From positions 682,001-746,000 of the forward strand of contig WBVU01000005.1 of NCBI GenBank assembly GCA_009192285.1: a stretch of DNA of 64,000 nt. Reading direction: 5' to 3'. Source of the stretch: Morchella semilibera (Eukaryota > Ascomycota > Pezizomycetes > Pezizales > Morchellaceae). Each line of letters starts with the position of its first letter. Position 1 is the stretch's first letter. The position numbers and the translations under genes were made by a program. Under the pieces are notes generated by a model. It made no database searches, had not been told where the DNA came from, and was given only the letters and a program-made list of their open reading frames with translations. Positions 35,464 to 47,347 of the stretch are shown here, one piece after another.

Positions 35464-38400
35464 TTATTTATAGCTAAAATCATTCCATGTACGTAAATCT
35501 ATTCGGGTATTTACAAGCCAATTAGAGCTGTCCACCTCAAAGATATGTGCCATTCCCAAGATGCTACGAATGTTCACAATCCACATCTTTCTCCTTCTTC
35601 TTCTGGAGGCTTTGGGAAGAACGTGGGAGGTGTCGGAAATCCCCCGATCCTTCACCTACAGGAGCTCTATCAGGCACAACCTGTGTGATCGGCCCCTATC
35701 ATCCTGAAGCTTAAACAACGCCTCTAATCGCCCTGGTAGGCGTTCTCCAAACACTCCCCAATTGTCCCGGCGTCTTGGCATTGGTTCCGATAGTTTGGTA
35801 GGCGATGTACGGTTAGGGATGTTAGGGTAATATTTAGCGAGGGTGGGAAGTACGAGGTGGAGGTTGTCGTCATCGGATTCTAAGAGGTTCGATGGGCTGA
35901 TGGATTTGTAATATAGATAGCGGAGATGGTGGGGAGGATTATGAGGTGTGGATACGACGGGTTTCCATGGGTTTCTATGAGGTGATGTATGAGTGATAGC
36001 AGACTGGTGAAGGAGGGGTGTTAAATAGCGGAGATAGATATTTTCCTTAGTTCTTTCTTCCTTTTTTCTCTGTCTCGTCTTCCTGTCAGCTCAGTACATA
36101 GGAAACTACTCCTATTCCAAGCCACAGCCTCTCGTACCAAATACTTGGTCCTCTGATAAGAGGAAACTCATAGTATCTCTCATCGTTCTCGTTGAGGTCC
36201 ATCTGGTCCTCGCTTTCCCTGCTCTGTGTTCTTGTACCCTCGCCCTTGCTTTTGCCTTTGCCCGTGCCTGTGCTTGTGCCTGCCCGGTGTTGCCTCTCTC
36301 TTCGTCAGTCTCCTCGTCCCTAGACTGTGCTCCTCGGGTTCTTCTGCGTCATCATTGTCATCTTCTTCTTTGCGTCGGGTTACTCCGTCACACCAATGCT
36401 CTGAAGACGCTACTGAAACCCATGCCCAATCCTTTCTCGCTGTTCGCTTTCTGAACGCCGCTTCTCCGGTATATCGGAGGTTGTCAATCTCATACATGTC
36501 CAGCTTTTGGAAGATAGGTATCGGAACTTGCAGGCAGGTAAATCTTTCCACACGATATTCACCAAAACTCTCTAAGCTTTCAATAAAGCCCTGGGAGCAA
36601 CCTTCATCCTCTGCATACTCCTTGACCAGACGATATAATGCCGTTTAGTTCATCTTTACCTCATCGGCGATATTGTAGAGCTTTTGCGGCCTAGCCGATG
36701 GATTACATAGTTCCCTTGAAGGCAGGTTAGCGTCAATTGAAGCCCGTTCGTTTGTTGATTTTTTCCTGTCTTGGATTTTGAAAATATGGAGCAGCTCCTT
36801 TAGGTTTTCGCGATGATTCCAGAGGAAGTCATCATTGCTCTCTGAGCATCCAACGATATCTTTGAGGTTTAATATTCGCATGTCCAGTGCTAGTCGCTAC
36901 CAGCCGTAGTCTAAGATCTGCGTCACCGCATCAACCTTGTTTGATGCTTCGCATGGTTCTTTGACTTGATGAACGTGAGCTAATTCGCTGATGTCGGTGG
37001 AGAACATTGGAATGCTGCTAAAGCGCTCTACATGCTCTCTGTAATGCGGTAATAGGTACAATTTGATGAAGTTGAAATGGGGTCTTTCACGGGTCTCGCG
37101 AATCTCCTCCAAGCTACGGTAATTGCCCTGAGAGCCTTGAGATTGCAAAGCTCTGGTCCGATCTTTTGCCTCTTTCCGCGTACGCTTATATGCTCGAAAT
37201 TCCAGGAAGATGTCCTTATGTCTATGGAAGCCTTTGAGATAGTTCTCTAGATATTCCAAAGTACTTGTTGTCTGACTTCCGTATTGTGCCATTAAATGGA
37301 AGTCAATCAAGGCTCGCAAATATTTCAACGCCTTATCAAAGTCTACCCTTATAGCATTCGGCGGGTTTCTCACAACAACCGCGAGTGCCCCTAGGACAAT
37401 CCGTCTATGATTTTGCATCTCCTTTCCCAGCCATTGTGTTGTCGCCCTGTAAGGTTTGTTTGGTACTGCAAGTCCAGGATATGGTGCAATTGACGACCAA
37501 GCCTTGTCGAATTTGTCTAATCGGTGATGTTTCTTAAGGAAACCTTGCACTCACTCCATCATGTGTTTTAAAAGCCCAAGATAGATATTGTGCAAAATAT
37601 CAGGCTTGTTCAAGTCGTAGGCGTTGAATCTAGGTATATCCCAGAAAACATTGAAGAGTGTCTTTACGGTCTTCGACACAAGGTATTCCACTGGCGAAGG
37701 ATTCGCTGGATTCTCGTTGAACTGCCGTACCATCTCCTGATACGTTTCCTGATTACTTGGAGGGCTTCGCCCAATGCTCCCAAGACTTTTGAAATCAACT
37801 TCGCACCTTGGACAGGCTTGGTCGCTGATGTTCTGTAAGGAGGCGTGTTCAGGTTGGTCGGCGATCTGCCCGCACAACACAGGATAACATAATCGCTCAT
37901 AACCATCGGCGCAATTGATAAGCTCGCCTCCACTGCTCCTGAAGCTCCTGAAAATGTCTTTAAGAGCTCGGTGAAGTGCCATTTGACTTTGACGTCGCAG
38001 TATCGCATTGGCAGTTTGGTTGGTACCTAACTTCGGAGGCACTGCCAACAGTGGTAGGAGTAATAGCAAATGCCCAGAGGGCTTGTTTCTTACTAATAAC
38101 TTGATATTGCCAATCGTCAGGTATACTGGCCAAGCCTTCTTGTCACCGCTGAAGTTCGTCAGATGGGTTCCGTCCAATGCGCATATAACGGGTACCAAAG
38201 TGGACCCTTCTGGGAGTGAGTTCTACCCTTAAGTGTTAGCTACTGCTCCCAGAGTAGTCATTAGAGCTCCTAGAGTAGTCGTTAGAGCTCACCTGTATTT
38301 CCCACCACCAATCTGCTGTATGTAGTTCCACGTACATCGGCTCACCAGATTCATTATGTTCTACCACAGGTGCATACACCAAAGACTCTCTGAATGCGCG

Positions 38401-39051
38401 TTGACCTAAAAGAAATCGCACAATAGTCATTGGGTCGCGATAGTAGTAGGGAACTTTCGTCCCGCCTATCTCGACTTCGGAATGCTGCCAGCTTGATTTT
38501 CCCAGGCAATCACTCAGCTCCTCCATCTTCCGTATAAATCCACTGCCATTCCTGTAGGAGCTTTCGCGGTTGCTATCCTGGGTGTGGAGGAAGAAGCTGT
38601 CAATGTTGCCCTTTGACGCTTTCGATAGTATGAAGTAACGTGCTATTCCAAATTCGTATGCAGAGTTAAAAAGGCGCCATGGGTCCCTAAGAAGGCTCTC
38701 CGAGGTTTCCCCATAGTCCTACAAGGCAAACAATCGCTCTCCGGCGACTTCGTAAATAGTGGTTCTTGCCACACGCGTCTCCCCGTCCGAGTCGTCTGTT
38801 TCGTCATTGAAGTAGGACTCTGACTTGAGGTCTGAATTGTGATAGTCGGAGGAGGCGAGGTCGCCATCTATAGAGCCCTCAGGGGTATCATTCGTATTCT
38901 CAGGGGTGTTGTTATGCTCTTCGAGGAGTTGTTATTGATTGCCGAACCACCCATCGGCCTCGAAGGGATGCGTAGCGCGAAGATGCTTATCAAAATTCAC
39001 TGAAGAGCTGTAGCGTTTGGGGCAGAAAGGGCAAGTCGACTTCATGAGCAT
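35464..39051 (-). pseudogene. Plavaka transposase, decayed
   Basis: Read on the minus strand from the ATG at 39051. An N-terminal C2H2 finger (CPFCPKRY...DKHLRATH) is followed by an acidic linker and PYYYRDPMTIVRFLLGQ. A 70-nt intron lies at 38223-38292. The hallmark DGTHLTNFSGDKKAWPVYLT and IGNI follow, then CPRCEVDF, FNAYDLNKPDILHNIYLGLLKH and a basic C-terminus. These are features of Plavaka transposases of the CACTA group. About six in-frame stops are seen (near 38938, 38717, 37552, 36897, 36645 and 35656), all explainable from CAA, CAG or TGG by C-to-T or G-to-A. No frameshift is needed across about 2.9 kb of coding sequence. A solo LTR lies at 35763-36392, and the frame matches on both sides of it. 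Confidence 0.82.
35763..36392 (+). mobile_element. Solo LTR, family A, copy A3
   Basis: 630 bp, TGTCCCGG...CGTCACA, with a perfect 5-bp target duplication CCAAT (35758-35762 and 36393-36397), inside the Plavaka transposase. Confidence 0.92.
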
Positions 39052-39803
39052 TCGCGACTACTCTCTACGTAATCTAATTCCTACTCTCTAGGTAAGCTAA
39101 TCCTTGACGACTGTTTGGAAATTAGACTCGCCAAAGGTCCCTGCCAAGATATGCATGATTAGTAATTTTCTGTTTGTTCAACCAACCACCTCCCTCACGT
39201 CATCTATCAACATCTCCAACATACTACTTCAACCAAACCTCCTAACCACCCACCTCATCTCTCTCGTTTCACTCCAAGTATTCGCAGGTCTTTTTTCTCT
39301 CTCTGCAAGCATTGGTGACTTTCCATTGGGTATTCGCAGATGCTCTTCCCGACTATATTGAAATGTAAGGTCTATCTACCAAATCTATAGACTAAATCTA
39401 TTGACTAAATCTATCGACTAGTAGTCACTGACCTCCAATATTGCAGCTGTAAGCAATCACCAACAGCAACACCAATTGCATGAGTCCGCCCGACCGACGT
39501 CATATATTGATAATGTTCGAACAAGGCATATTGGGTCAGTGCGGAAGCTCTGATAGCACTGATGACTCTCCGTTGAGTTTTGGGTGACACTCAGCATATA
39601 AGAATGCCTTTACCCATCTGGTGTTCCTCTCCCCACCTTTTCTACTACTATACCCACTATCAGCTCTATTTTCAACTCTGACGGTTTCTACTCTTCTTTC
39701 AATTTTCAAGATGCCTTGACTTTCAAAGCATGGGCCGGACCTGTATAAAAGCATTGAGGTTTGCCTTCCTAAAGTCATAGGTTATTTTCACAGCTCCGCC
39801 CCC
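39052..39803. other. Non-coding DNA inside the Plavaka element
   Basis: Upstream flank of the transposase start. It contains a three-fold ACTAAATCTAT(T/C)GACTA phrase near 39385-39420. No gene seen. Confidence 0.45.
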
Positions 39804-40268
39804 TGTATCTCGCCTCCCGCCAAGACGTCTTCGGAACAGGATTGTTGGATAATATCGGTCGATGTCGGAAGTAGAATAATAGATTAGGAAGGAGCTCGGG
39901 TGATAGAATGTAAGCGCTAGGAAGGATGGAGTAGTATCAGGATAGAAGTATGGGTATTGGGAATAGTATGGGTGGTACGGAAGTGGGGGCAGTTCTATGG
40001 GATTCTATGACTATGAGTCAGTGGTGTGACGGGGTAGTTGTATATATAGTGTTCGTTCTTTCCTATGTTTCTGCCTCTCTAGGCAACGTCTTCTTTCTGT
40101 TAGCAATATATTACTTTAGCTCCGGCCCTTCTGTCTGTGTCTCGTTCCTGAACCTGACCCCGAACCTGAACCTGCCTCGCCTCGGGTATCTCCTGCGCCG
40201 ACCCCGTCCTTGTCTCTGTCCCTGGATTTATCTCGCTTTACCCTGGGCCCGGCTCTGCCCCGTTAGAG
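39804..40268 (+). mobile_element. LTR-like repeat, family F, copy F1
   Basis: It matches F2 (56247-56827, minus): TGTATCTCGCCTCCCGCCAAG start, TATATATAGTGTTCGTTC, CTAGGCAACGTCTTCTTTCTG, then Pro-rich CCTGAACCTGAACCTG repeats to CCGTTAGAG. F2 carries a MITE that F1 lacks. Confidence 0.65.
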
Positions 40269-40379
40269 TTATCCGTTCGTTACTCACTACATTGGTCTTT
40301 ACTAGGGGTTTAGTATTGCCTCCCAAAGCATTCCCGGGAGCTCCCACAGGCCTCCCATTGATCCATACAAAGTCCCTCA

Positions 40380-42038
40380 AACCCCCAAGAGAGTCAGTCC
40401 TGAACTCGGCGCCCCTAGAACACCCATAGTCGCGACCATTGCTCCTAGAAACGCCGCTCGCCTCCCCGAAAGCCGCCTCCCTGACAGCCCTCCGGTCAGT
40501 AACACATCTGGTATCTCCCCTACCGCTTGAGATTTAGTAGAACATCGCTCCAACTCCGACACCGCGGGAGTGAGTCTAGCCCCAGTAATAGGAGCAAAAG
40601 GCCCAGCAGGCCCAGTAAGGCCGGTACCAGTAAGATGACTAAGGAAGACTCTACCTCGGCGCCCCGCTCCTACTATAAGGGATTCCTCCTCCCGAGCATC
40701 AAGCTCCTTGTCAGCACCAGCAACACCAACAGCAGCGAAAGCAACATCAGCGAAAGCAACACCAGCAAAAGCAACACCAGCGACACCCAGCACCCGCATA
40801 GTACTCGCCACCCATAGGAAAGCATCCGCGGACGACATGACAACTCCGGCAGGAAAGGCCAAGATGGCCCTAAGCCTAGCCAATCAGAGGAGTGTCTATA
40901 TTCGCCCCCGGTAGGAATTACACGGGCAAATGATATCGACAGCTTGGGTAAATAAAACCATCTCTGGCACTGCCGCCTTCAACGACCTTTGTAACTGGAT
41001 GATGAGAACCCCATATCTCTCTGAGCACAGGCCTGTCTGGGCCGGACCTAACACCGCTGACCGGAGAAGAATCGAGGAAGTTCTCAAGTGGGTCATCGCC
41101 AACGTTGGAAATACGGAAAGGTCTTCAAAGATCACAAGGCAGCGAGAGCTCCGTGAGAATAATGGTTCTGACACACCTAATGACCCTGAAGACCCTGAAG
41201 ACTTGCCCCCCCAAAGCGCCAGAAGGATCGCATGAGCCCGCAGAGTAATCGGGGGTGACTGTGATGGTTACTGTAGTCGACCCTGATGCCATCGCTCCCT
41301 ATGACCCCGATACTGCCCCGAACTACACGTGGGACAACCCGCTCAACGAGCCCAGTTTCATAGTAGTGTTGAATGGAGAGTTGTTTGGTGGGCTGTGCAA
41401 GGTGATAATGAAGCCATGCCTGATAGCGTTATCAGGACCATCCGGGGAGCAATCGCGAATGCTCCACTCTCTTTTCCAGGTGCTCCGACAAACGACCCAC
41501 CAGTGGTGCAGATTACTGACGGCAAAGAGCTTGAGGGGTGGTTGGCCGACACCACCGCTAGACCTCGACGGCTCTTAGCAATACTCCAAAGGGAAGGCGC
41601 TGGTTTTGGTGAAAGTGGTGACGAGTCCCCGCCCAGCCGCCCAGCCAGCAAAGGTTTCCGCACATTGAGGAAACTGATTCTTTCATGCTCGACATTCCTG
41701 CAGAAGACTCCAGCTTTGATCCCAACTTTAGGGTGACCAGTATTGGGCGCGGTATGAATATGCCCCGTACCTTTGAGAGCTTTCAGAGGATCATACAGGA
41801 ATATGTTGTCCGTTGTAATAGGCAATGGGGTGGTATTGACCTTCTTGAACCTATATACCAAAGGAAGTTTCTCGACGCCATCTGTGTTGGAGACCCAGAT
41901 TTCCTGCTCGGGAAGATATGGACACGGACAGAGATAGCAGCGAGGAGAGCTGCTAGTAACGTTCCCAAAGCCCCCAAAGCCGCACCTAAAGGCACACCAA
42001 CTATACCTAGGCCTGCTCACTCGAGCGCCGCCAGGTAG
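40380..42038 (+). pseudogene. Decayed coding region, unknown family (possible retroelement ORF)
   Basis: Plus-strand stretches read as protein in several blocks: ISTAWVNKTISGTAAFNDL near 40930, DPDAIAPYDPDTAPNYTWDN near 41280, and FESFQRIIQEYVVRCNRQWG near 41785. The region is broken. I recognise no domain. It follows LTR-like repeat F1, so it could be the first ORF of an old LTR element, or cargo of the surrounding transposon. A 230-codon minus frame (41358-42050) is a shadow. Confidence 0.4.
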
Positions 42039-42965
42039 GTGGGCAATCACGGCGACTCAGAGAGTATTGGCGATATCTTACAGTTGGCTATCTTCCATTC
42101 TCTATTAGCGCTGTTTACTTTTCTAATTAGTCAGTAGTATACATACCTTTCATTTGTCTGTATATATTTAGAGGGTTGTTGGCGCTATATTTCGAGGATC
42201 GTGTTTTGATTTTGATTATTAGTAAGCAGTGATTAGTAGGCATCTTAACATCTCACCTAGCCTTTGTAGGTTTCGATATTTGAGGAGGATTGGAAAGGGC
42301 TCTGGGAGTAGTCGTCATGATTGATGGGGGCGCTTGGTATCGTAGGGTCGGTTAGGACTGATTTAGATTTTTTATGTAGGCCTAGTCGGAATGGATGTTG
42401 AACCTATTATTTGCCTAATAAGATAATCATTTGCCCTGATTGGGTTATGTTTGGTGCCTTCTTAGAGCCCGATTAGGCTTAATTAAGGATCTTTAGTGAA
42501 TAAGTGAATTGGACTCAAAGTGGAAAGCAGGGTTAGGGTTAGGAAGAGGGGGTTAGTCCTTACGCTCCACCCTCATCTCTCTATTTGCAATTGTACGTCT
42601 ACGGCTTTATCTCTATGGCTTCACCTACCCCCCATCCTCCACCTCAACCTCTATACAGAGTATATTCATATCTTATGATAGTCATCAATACTAACGTTGG
42701 ATACACAAAAGTGGGGGGTTTCTAACATCGAAAAATCGTTTCGTCGCGATCCCGAGGTTTCGAAACTAGAGCATATCATTTTCTCGATGTATTTCCGGCT
42801 CACAGTAACTATGGTTTTCGGGACGCTATTTAGTTTGTGAAAAGCGGCTGTACGCAATAAGCGTGATTATTAGTGTAACTACATATTAAAAGTTTTAATC
42901 GAATAAACATTACTTAATTATTATCCAAGAGGACGATATTGCACTATCAAATAAAAATATCAGAC
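42039..42965. other. AT-rich spacer
   Basis: No gene or repeat recognised between the decayed region and the tRNA-like units. Frames are under 65 codons. Confidence 0.45.
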
Positions 42966-43187
42966 CTAGTCAAAAAAAATTATCTAATTGAAATGTCAGA
43001 CTGCCTCATTGCGATAGCTCAGAGAGCAATGGCCAGTACTGTGAGGATGCTGTGTGGTTACCGAGTGAGCACTTGTGATAACATCTAGTCAAAAAAAATA
43101 TCTAAACACCTCACCACGGTAGCTCAGGTGGTAACGACCAGTGCTGTGGGGCATGTAAAGTTATCGAGTGAGCACTTGTGATTACAT
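42966..43187 (+). repeat. Two tandem units with tRNA-like A box
   Basis: Units at about 42966-43084 and 43085-43187 both start CTAGTCAAAAAAAA and end CGAGTGAGCACTTGTGATAACA-like. Each contains a pol III A-box-like phrase: TAGCTCAGAGAGC near 43015 and TAGCTCAGGTGG near 43120, the latter an exact A-box match. A GGTTACCGAGTGAGC phrase stands where a B box would be. No cloverleaf is convincing, so this is not called a tRNA gene; a tRNA-derived SINE-like repeat is possible. Confidence 0.45.
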
Positions 43188-43334
43188 ACTATCCCGATTG
43201 ATACTAGTGTCCGTCTGCTTTCAGTTTAGCTCAAAAATTGCCTTGCCAAGCCTTGTGCTCAAAATCAGGGGCAGGGGCTCTTCCAACCACACTATTCTCG
43301 AAATACCCGTATCATCACCGTGATTACTATCACC

Positions 43335-45826
43335 ATGCCTCCTAGCAAGCGAGCTTCTACTGGAGAAGTGTACCCCTCTACTAATAGTAAACGAACAAGA
43401 CCCCCAAAGTAGCCTGATGAGGATGCGGAGATACCTCAAGTCCCACTAGGAATGCCCCCGCCCAGAACGACTCGGAAACCTTCTATAGCATCACCCCCAT
43501 CTTCTAAACACCCCCAATTGGCAGCCCCTAGCAAAGGCCTTCTGCGCACTCGAGGATTCTCTAAGAAGCATGGGGATGCCTCACAAAGAGTGACGATTCA
43601 TGTACCCGAGGATCATGTAGGCGGTATGGAATCAAATGCTGAAGAAAATAACAGCAGCGGATCTGATTATGAAGACACTGCCCAGAGCGATCAGGAAAGC
43701 TCTGAAGATGATGAGGAAACTATGAATTCAATCCTATCACAGGGAAGCCAAACAGGTAGAAGGAAGCCTGCATCGCTGCCCCCCACAACTGTGAGAGCAT
43801 TGGCAAAAGCCCCAAAGAAACCTACAGCGGCAGCCGCAGAAGCAATTGCCTCATCGGTTAATCTTCACGTAGTTGAGGTTCGTGAATATGGCTCTTATCC
43901 CTAATTTAATTGGTCCTGCTAATGTTCAGTGATGACGAGTCAGAAAGGCAATCGGCCGCCTCCCAAACCAATGCAAAAGCGAAGGCGAACTTCCGCCGTT
44001 TACCCAACAGAACCACCGACTGCTCTAGCAACTTCCGCGGGTGCTTCCCGGGCACCGGAAACACCTCCTGTCTATATTCCTGACTCCTCACCTATGCCTA
44101 TGCAATTCTCTTCACCGGCTTATCGTGACCCACATGAGATATTTCCTTCGTCGCCATTGCATAGTAGAATGAAGGAAGAGATACCTTCAAACTCTCCCCA
44201 AATCCCTCCTAGCACTCCCTATTCCCCCCCCAGTCAACGTCGACTTTACCGACCTGCCCCGCTGAGTAGCCCCGCGCCCTGTGAGCGGGCCTCCTCTGTC
44301 CCTGAGAGCGAAGACACAATAGACGATTACATGCTCTCCCGAGTCTCCTCGCATATGCTCTCTCCAAGCACTCCCTACCCTTATCCAAGCGCTGACGATA
44401 GCTCCGGGAGCTCTCAGAAAACCCAGTCAAGCAAAGCGCAAAGTTCCAGGAGTGCTAGTGTATTGTCCCTTGAGTGTCAAAGAGTAGAACACGAGTGTAG
44501 TTCATTGATCGGAGAGCATACTCTTCTACGTAAACCGTTTCCGTGCGCGGCAAGACTAACGGTTTCAATAAATATATGGAAAAAGGCTTGTAACACTTTG
44601 GGGTGTAAAACAGATATTGATGACACCGTCATTAAGCAGGCAAGTGCTCTCGCAACACTCCCTAATGCTCTAGCAGCACTCTCTAATGTTCTGACCCAAT
44701 GTTCTGAGAGATGTTAATCAAGCGTAGGTCAGAAGTCTTCACTCCCGAGTCCGTTCACATTTGATGCATGAAGTGAAAGGGCGGCTCGCCAACTCATCTC
44801 TTTATGGGTTTGCTAAGCTCCCAACATCGCATGAAGGGGCGAGCCGTATCCGTTACCTTTTGAAGAATGATCATTTCATCAGCCAACTAGATCACTACGA
44901 GGTGGTAATTCCACATACCCACTAGAGCATTGAGTATAACTCTCTGTCCCGGCGTCTTGGCATCTGTCCCGACAGTCCGGTAGGTGATGTATGGTTATGA
45001 TTGTTGTGGTAATGTTAAGCGAGAGCGGGGAAGCGAGTTGAAGGTTGTCGTCATTAGGTTCTAGAAGGTTCGATGGCGTGATGGATTGGTAATGTAGAAT
45101 AGCGGAGATGGTGGGGAGGATTACGAGGTGTGGTAGCGACGGGTTTCTATGGGGTTCTATGAGCGAAAGTGTGAGTCATAGCGGACCAGTGAAGGAGTTG
45201 TGTTTAAATAGCGGGATAGATTTGTTTCCTTAGTTCTTTTCTTTCTTTCTCTCTGTCTCGTCTTCCTGTTATTCTGGTACATAGGAATCAACTCCTATTT
45301 CTAAGCCATAGCCTCCCGTATCAAAGACTCTGTCCTCCGAAAGAGGAATCTTATAGTACTTATCATCGGCCCCGTTGAGGTCCATCTGGTCCTCGCTTTC
45401 CCTGTTCTGTGTCCTTGTGCCTTTGCCCTTGCCTTTGTCTTTGCCGGTGCCTGTGCTTGTGCCTGCCCGGTGTTGTCTTTGTCTTCGTCGGTTTCCTCGT
45501 CGCGTAGACTGTGCTCCTCGAGCCTATCTGCGTCATCATTGTCATCTTCTTCTTTGCGTCGGGTTACTCCGTCACACTCTCACAGCTATTAGGAGTATCG
45601 TTGCCGGTTCCTAGTGCCGGAGATAGTTGATATTTTATATTATAAATTCTTTGAAGGTATCCGGATGCGAGAAGTCAGGGATCTCGAATTTCTCAAGCGA
45701 ATAAACCTTATCCTGATCTGTTTGGTGGCTACTGCAATTTGGCATGGGTTGCGCGCCTGGTCGACAGGGGTTTACATGAAACTAGACCATTTTCAGTCCG
45801 GGAATGAGACAGTTGTGAGTAAGTAG
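43335..45826 (+). pseudogene. DUF6532-like fungal protein gene, interrupted
   Basis: The frame starts at the ATG at 43335 (MPPSKRASTGEVYPST), with an alternative start at 43452. A 48-nt intron fits at 43882-43929. Disordered Ser/Pro-rich sequence leads to a folded part: RVRSHLM...LYGFAKLP...RIRYLLKNDHFI...YEVVIPH. After the LTR at 44945-45576 come FFEGIRM and NLILICLVATAIWHGLRAWS-TG. The order (charged helix, LL--F, Y, then LVATAI--ALR-WSTG) fits DUF6532, a fungal family of unknown function. Stops occur at 43410, near 44726, near 44920 and near 45615; the first three fit CAG-to-TAG. It lies inside the Plavaka-type element, so it is probable cargo. Confidence 0.55.
44945..45576 (+). mobile_element. 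Solo LTR, family A, copy A4
   Basis: 632 bp with a perfect 5-bp target duplication CTCTC (44940-44944 and 45577-45581), inside the DUF6532-like gene. Confidence 0.92.
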
Positions 45827-46029
45827 TGGCCACTACCCAGGAGGCTATCGGGGATGCTCATACTGATGTGGTGTGTGCCCCAGAGACATTCACGAGAATG
45901 ACAAACATATGGAATAGCCAGACACCAGGAAATTAGGCTGGAACGTTAGAGTTGATTAAGGAGAATCTTCGTGATATGGTAGTTTTTGATTAGAACGATA
46001 TCGCCGAAACATACCAACCTTGAAAATAT

Positions 46030-46346
46030 GAGAGAAGAAGGGCGTTGTGCTGGAGGTAATACCAATAGATGGTCTTAAGGAAGATGATGATGCTCTCGCT
46101 GCAGCTCTGGCCGCATTCCGGAATTCTAGAAGGGGGACCACGGTCACTCCAGGGGCATCTCAGGGGACTAACTATGAGGACAGTCTTGATCCTGAGGTAG
46201 TTGGACCCAGCTGCGGGAAGTTCATGTCGATGTCTACAGGGAACCTGAGGAGGAAGAACAGAATCTCCCAGTTGAGCCAGAGCAGGATTTCGAGCAAGAT
46301 GAATAATACAAACAAGTCCCTACAAGATATCGTGATAGCTCTCTGA
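46030..46346 (+). pseudogene. Acidic-tail coding fragment shared with the second large element
   Basis: The frame reads VIPIDGLKEDDDALAAALAA then FRNSRRG, and ends at 46346. Its start is the twin of IPVEGLSEDDDALAEAPEAL on the minus strand at 63757-64000. It may be the C-terminal part of the DUF6532-like gene or a separate cargo gene; the frame between 45830 and 46030 is broken. Confidence 0.5.
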
Positions 46347-46858
46347 GCTTTGGAAGACGTTATTATTTTATTGGGATTATTTCTATCGGGATTATTCTCA
46401 TTGGGATTATTTCTATTGGGATTATTTCTATTGGGTTTCTATCGGGATTATCTTTATTGTAATATTATTTCATGGACATGGATGTATTATCAAGAGCGGA
46501 ATTTAACCACCAATAGCTACTAGAGGTATCATGAGTGCTATGAGAACGAAATGGGACCCCTATTAATTCACGGTGAGGAGTGAGACCGTCAGGCAGCTCC
46601 AGGTAATATAGGCACCTTCAGGTGAAGCCAGGGAGATATATGTATCTTCAGGAGCATCTATGACCACGCCAGGAGGAATCAGAAAATGGTAATAGCGCCA
46701 GGAGGGGTTCTTCACGCCAAGAGAGGCATGACGTTATATGCACGCCCAGGCGCGCCCTGAGATTTAAAGAACCTCCAGAGATTTGAGTTTGTCTTGGATG
46801 TGCCCTGGGCGTCCTGAGCGCCGTGAACGTCTGAAAAGGCGATCCAGGTTTGCTGATG

Positions 46859-47250
46859 CCGCACCCTGCGGAACGAAGCTACACCCCTGATGCCCTCTTG
46901 AGAGTAGGTAGGTTGCGGGAAGAAAGATTAGTTAGGATGGCTCCTTTTGACTCCATGGTTTTCAGGTGTAGGAGTGTAGGTTGGGGTTGAGCTTCAGGAA
47001 TAGAAGATAGTTTCGGGATTCATATATAAAGGTTTTTGGGGTATCTTATGAGTTTTTGATGGGATAACTAGGTTGGTTATCAGGTATGAGTAACGAGATA
47101 TATATGGAGGACTTGCCGTCGCTTGTAAATAGTTTTTTTCTTCTTCACGCAACCTTCGTATCCTTTTAGCCAATACAATCTTAGCACTCCTAGTCATCAC
47201 TAAGATGATTCTTCTTTCCCATTTGAGACAGAGGTACACCTAGAGTCTTT
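46859..47250 (+). mobile_element. C1 continuation, then LTR-like repeat B, partial copy B1
   Basis: 46859-46903 is the downstream part of the interrupted family-C copy. From about 46904, GGTTGCGGGAAGAAAGATTAGTTAGG, ACGAGATATATATGGAGG (TATA region), TTCTTCTTCACGCAACC and CTTTTAGCCAATACAA match family B. Confidence 0.55.
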
Positions 47251-47347
47251 GTTTGATTTAGAGTGCTTGAGTTCTTTCTCTTCTAAATCTTTGCTCTTTG
47301 TCTTGTTGTGTTCTTGTTTCACTTGCCCTACCTTAGCTGAATACCCT

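Larger units (their letters stand above)
35114..46858. mobile_element. Giant Plavaka-type (CACTA-like) transposon, 11,745 bp
   Basis: The left terminus CATCAGCAAGC and the right terminus GTTTGCTGATG form a short inverted repeat. Flanking family-C sequence reads ACTACCCC before it and CCGCACCCTGCG after it. The uninserted paralogue at 55622-55640 reads ACTACCCCGCATCCTGC, so the element entered with a CC duplication. Inside: Plavaka transposase (minus, 35464-39051), an LTR-like repeat (39804-40268), a decayed coding region (about 40380-42038), tRNA-like tandem units (42966-43187), a DUF6532-like gene (43335-45826) and an acidic-tail frame (to 46346). Two solo LTRs are later guests. CACTA-group elements are usually several kb; this size with extra genes is unusual. 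Confidence 0.75.

Noticed and set aside
35275-39140. TGGCGAGT-like inverted pair around the Plavaka gene, considered as its termini
   Set aside because: The match is weak and lacks a target duplication; the CATCAGCAAG / GTTTGCTGATG pair has an empty-site proof.
39552-39562. CACTGATG near 39558 as an alternative right end of the Plavaka element
   Set aside because: It lacks the TTTGCTGATG context, and its flank does not rejoin with the left flank.
41358-42050. 230-codon minus-strand ORF
   Set aside because: The plus-strand reading here is more protein-like; the minus frame has no recognisable feature.
43010-43187. Functional tRNA genes
   Set aside because: A-box phrases are present but no cloverleaf or clean B box can be drawn.
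45375-45614. Recurrent ORF with PLPLPLP--VLVPAR in many family-A LTRs
   Set aside because: It is the translation of CCTTTG / CCGGTG tandem repeats within the LTR; it recurs because the LTR recurs.
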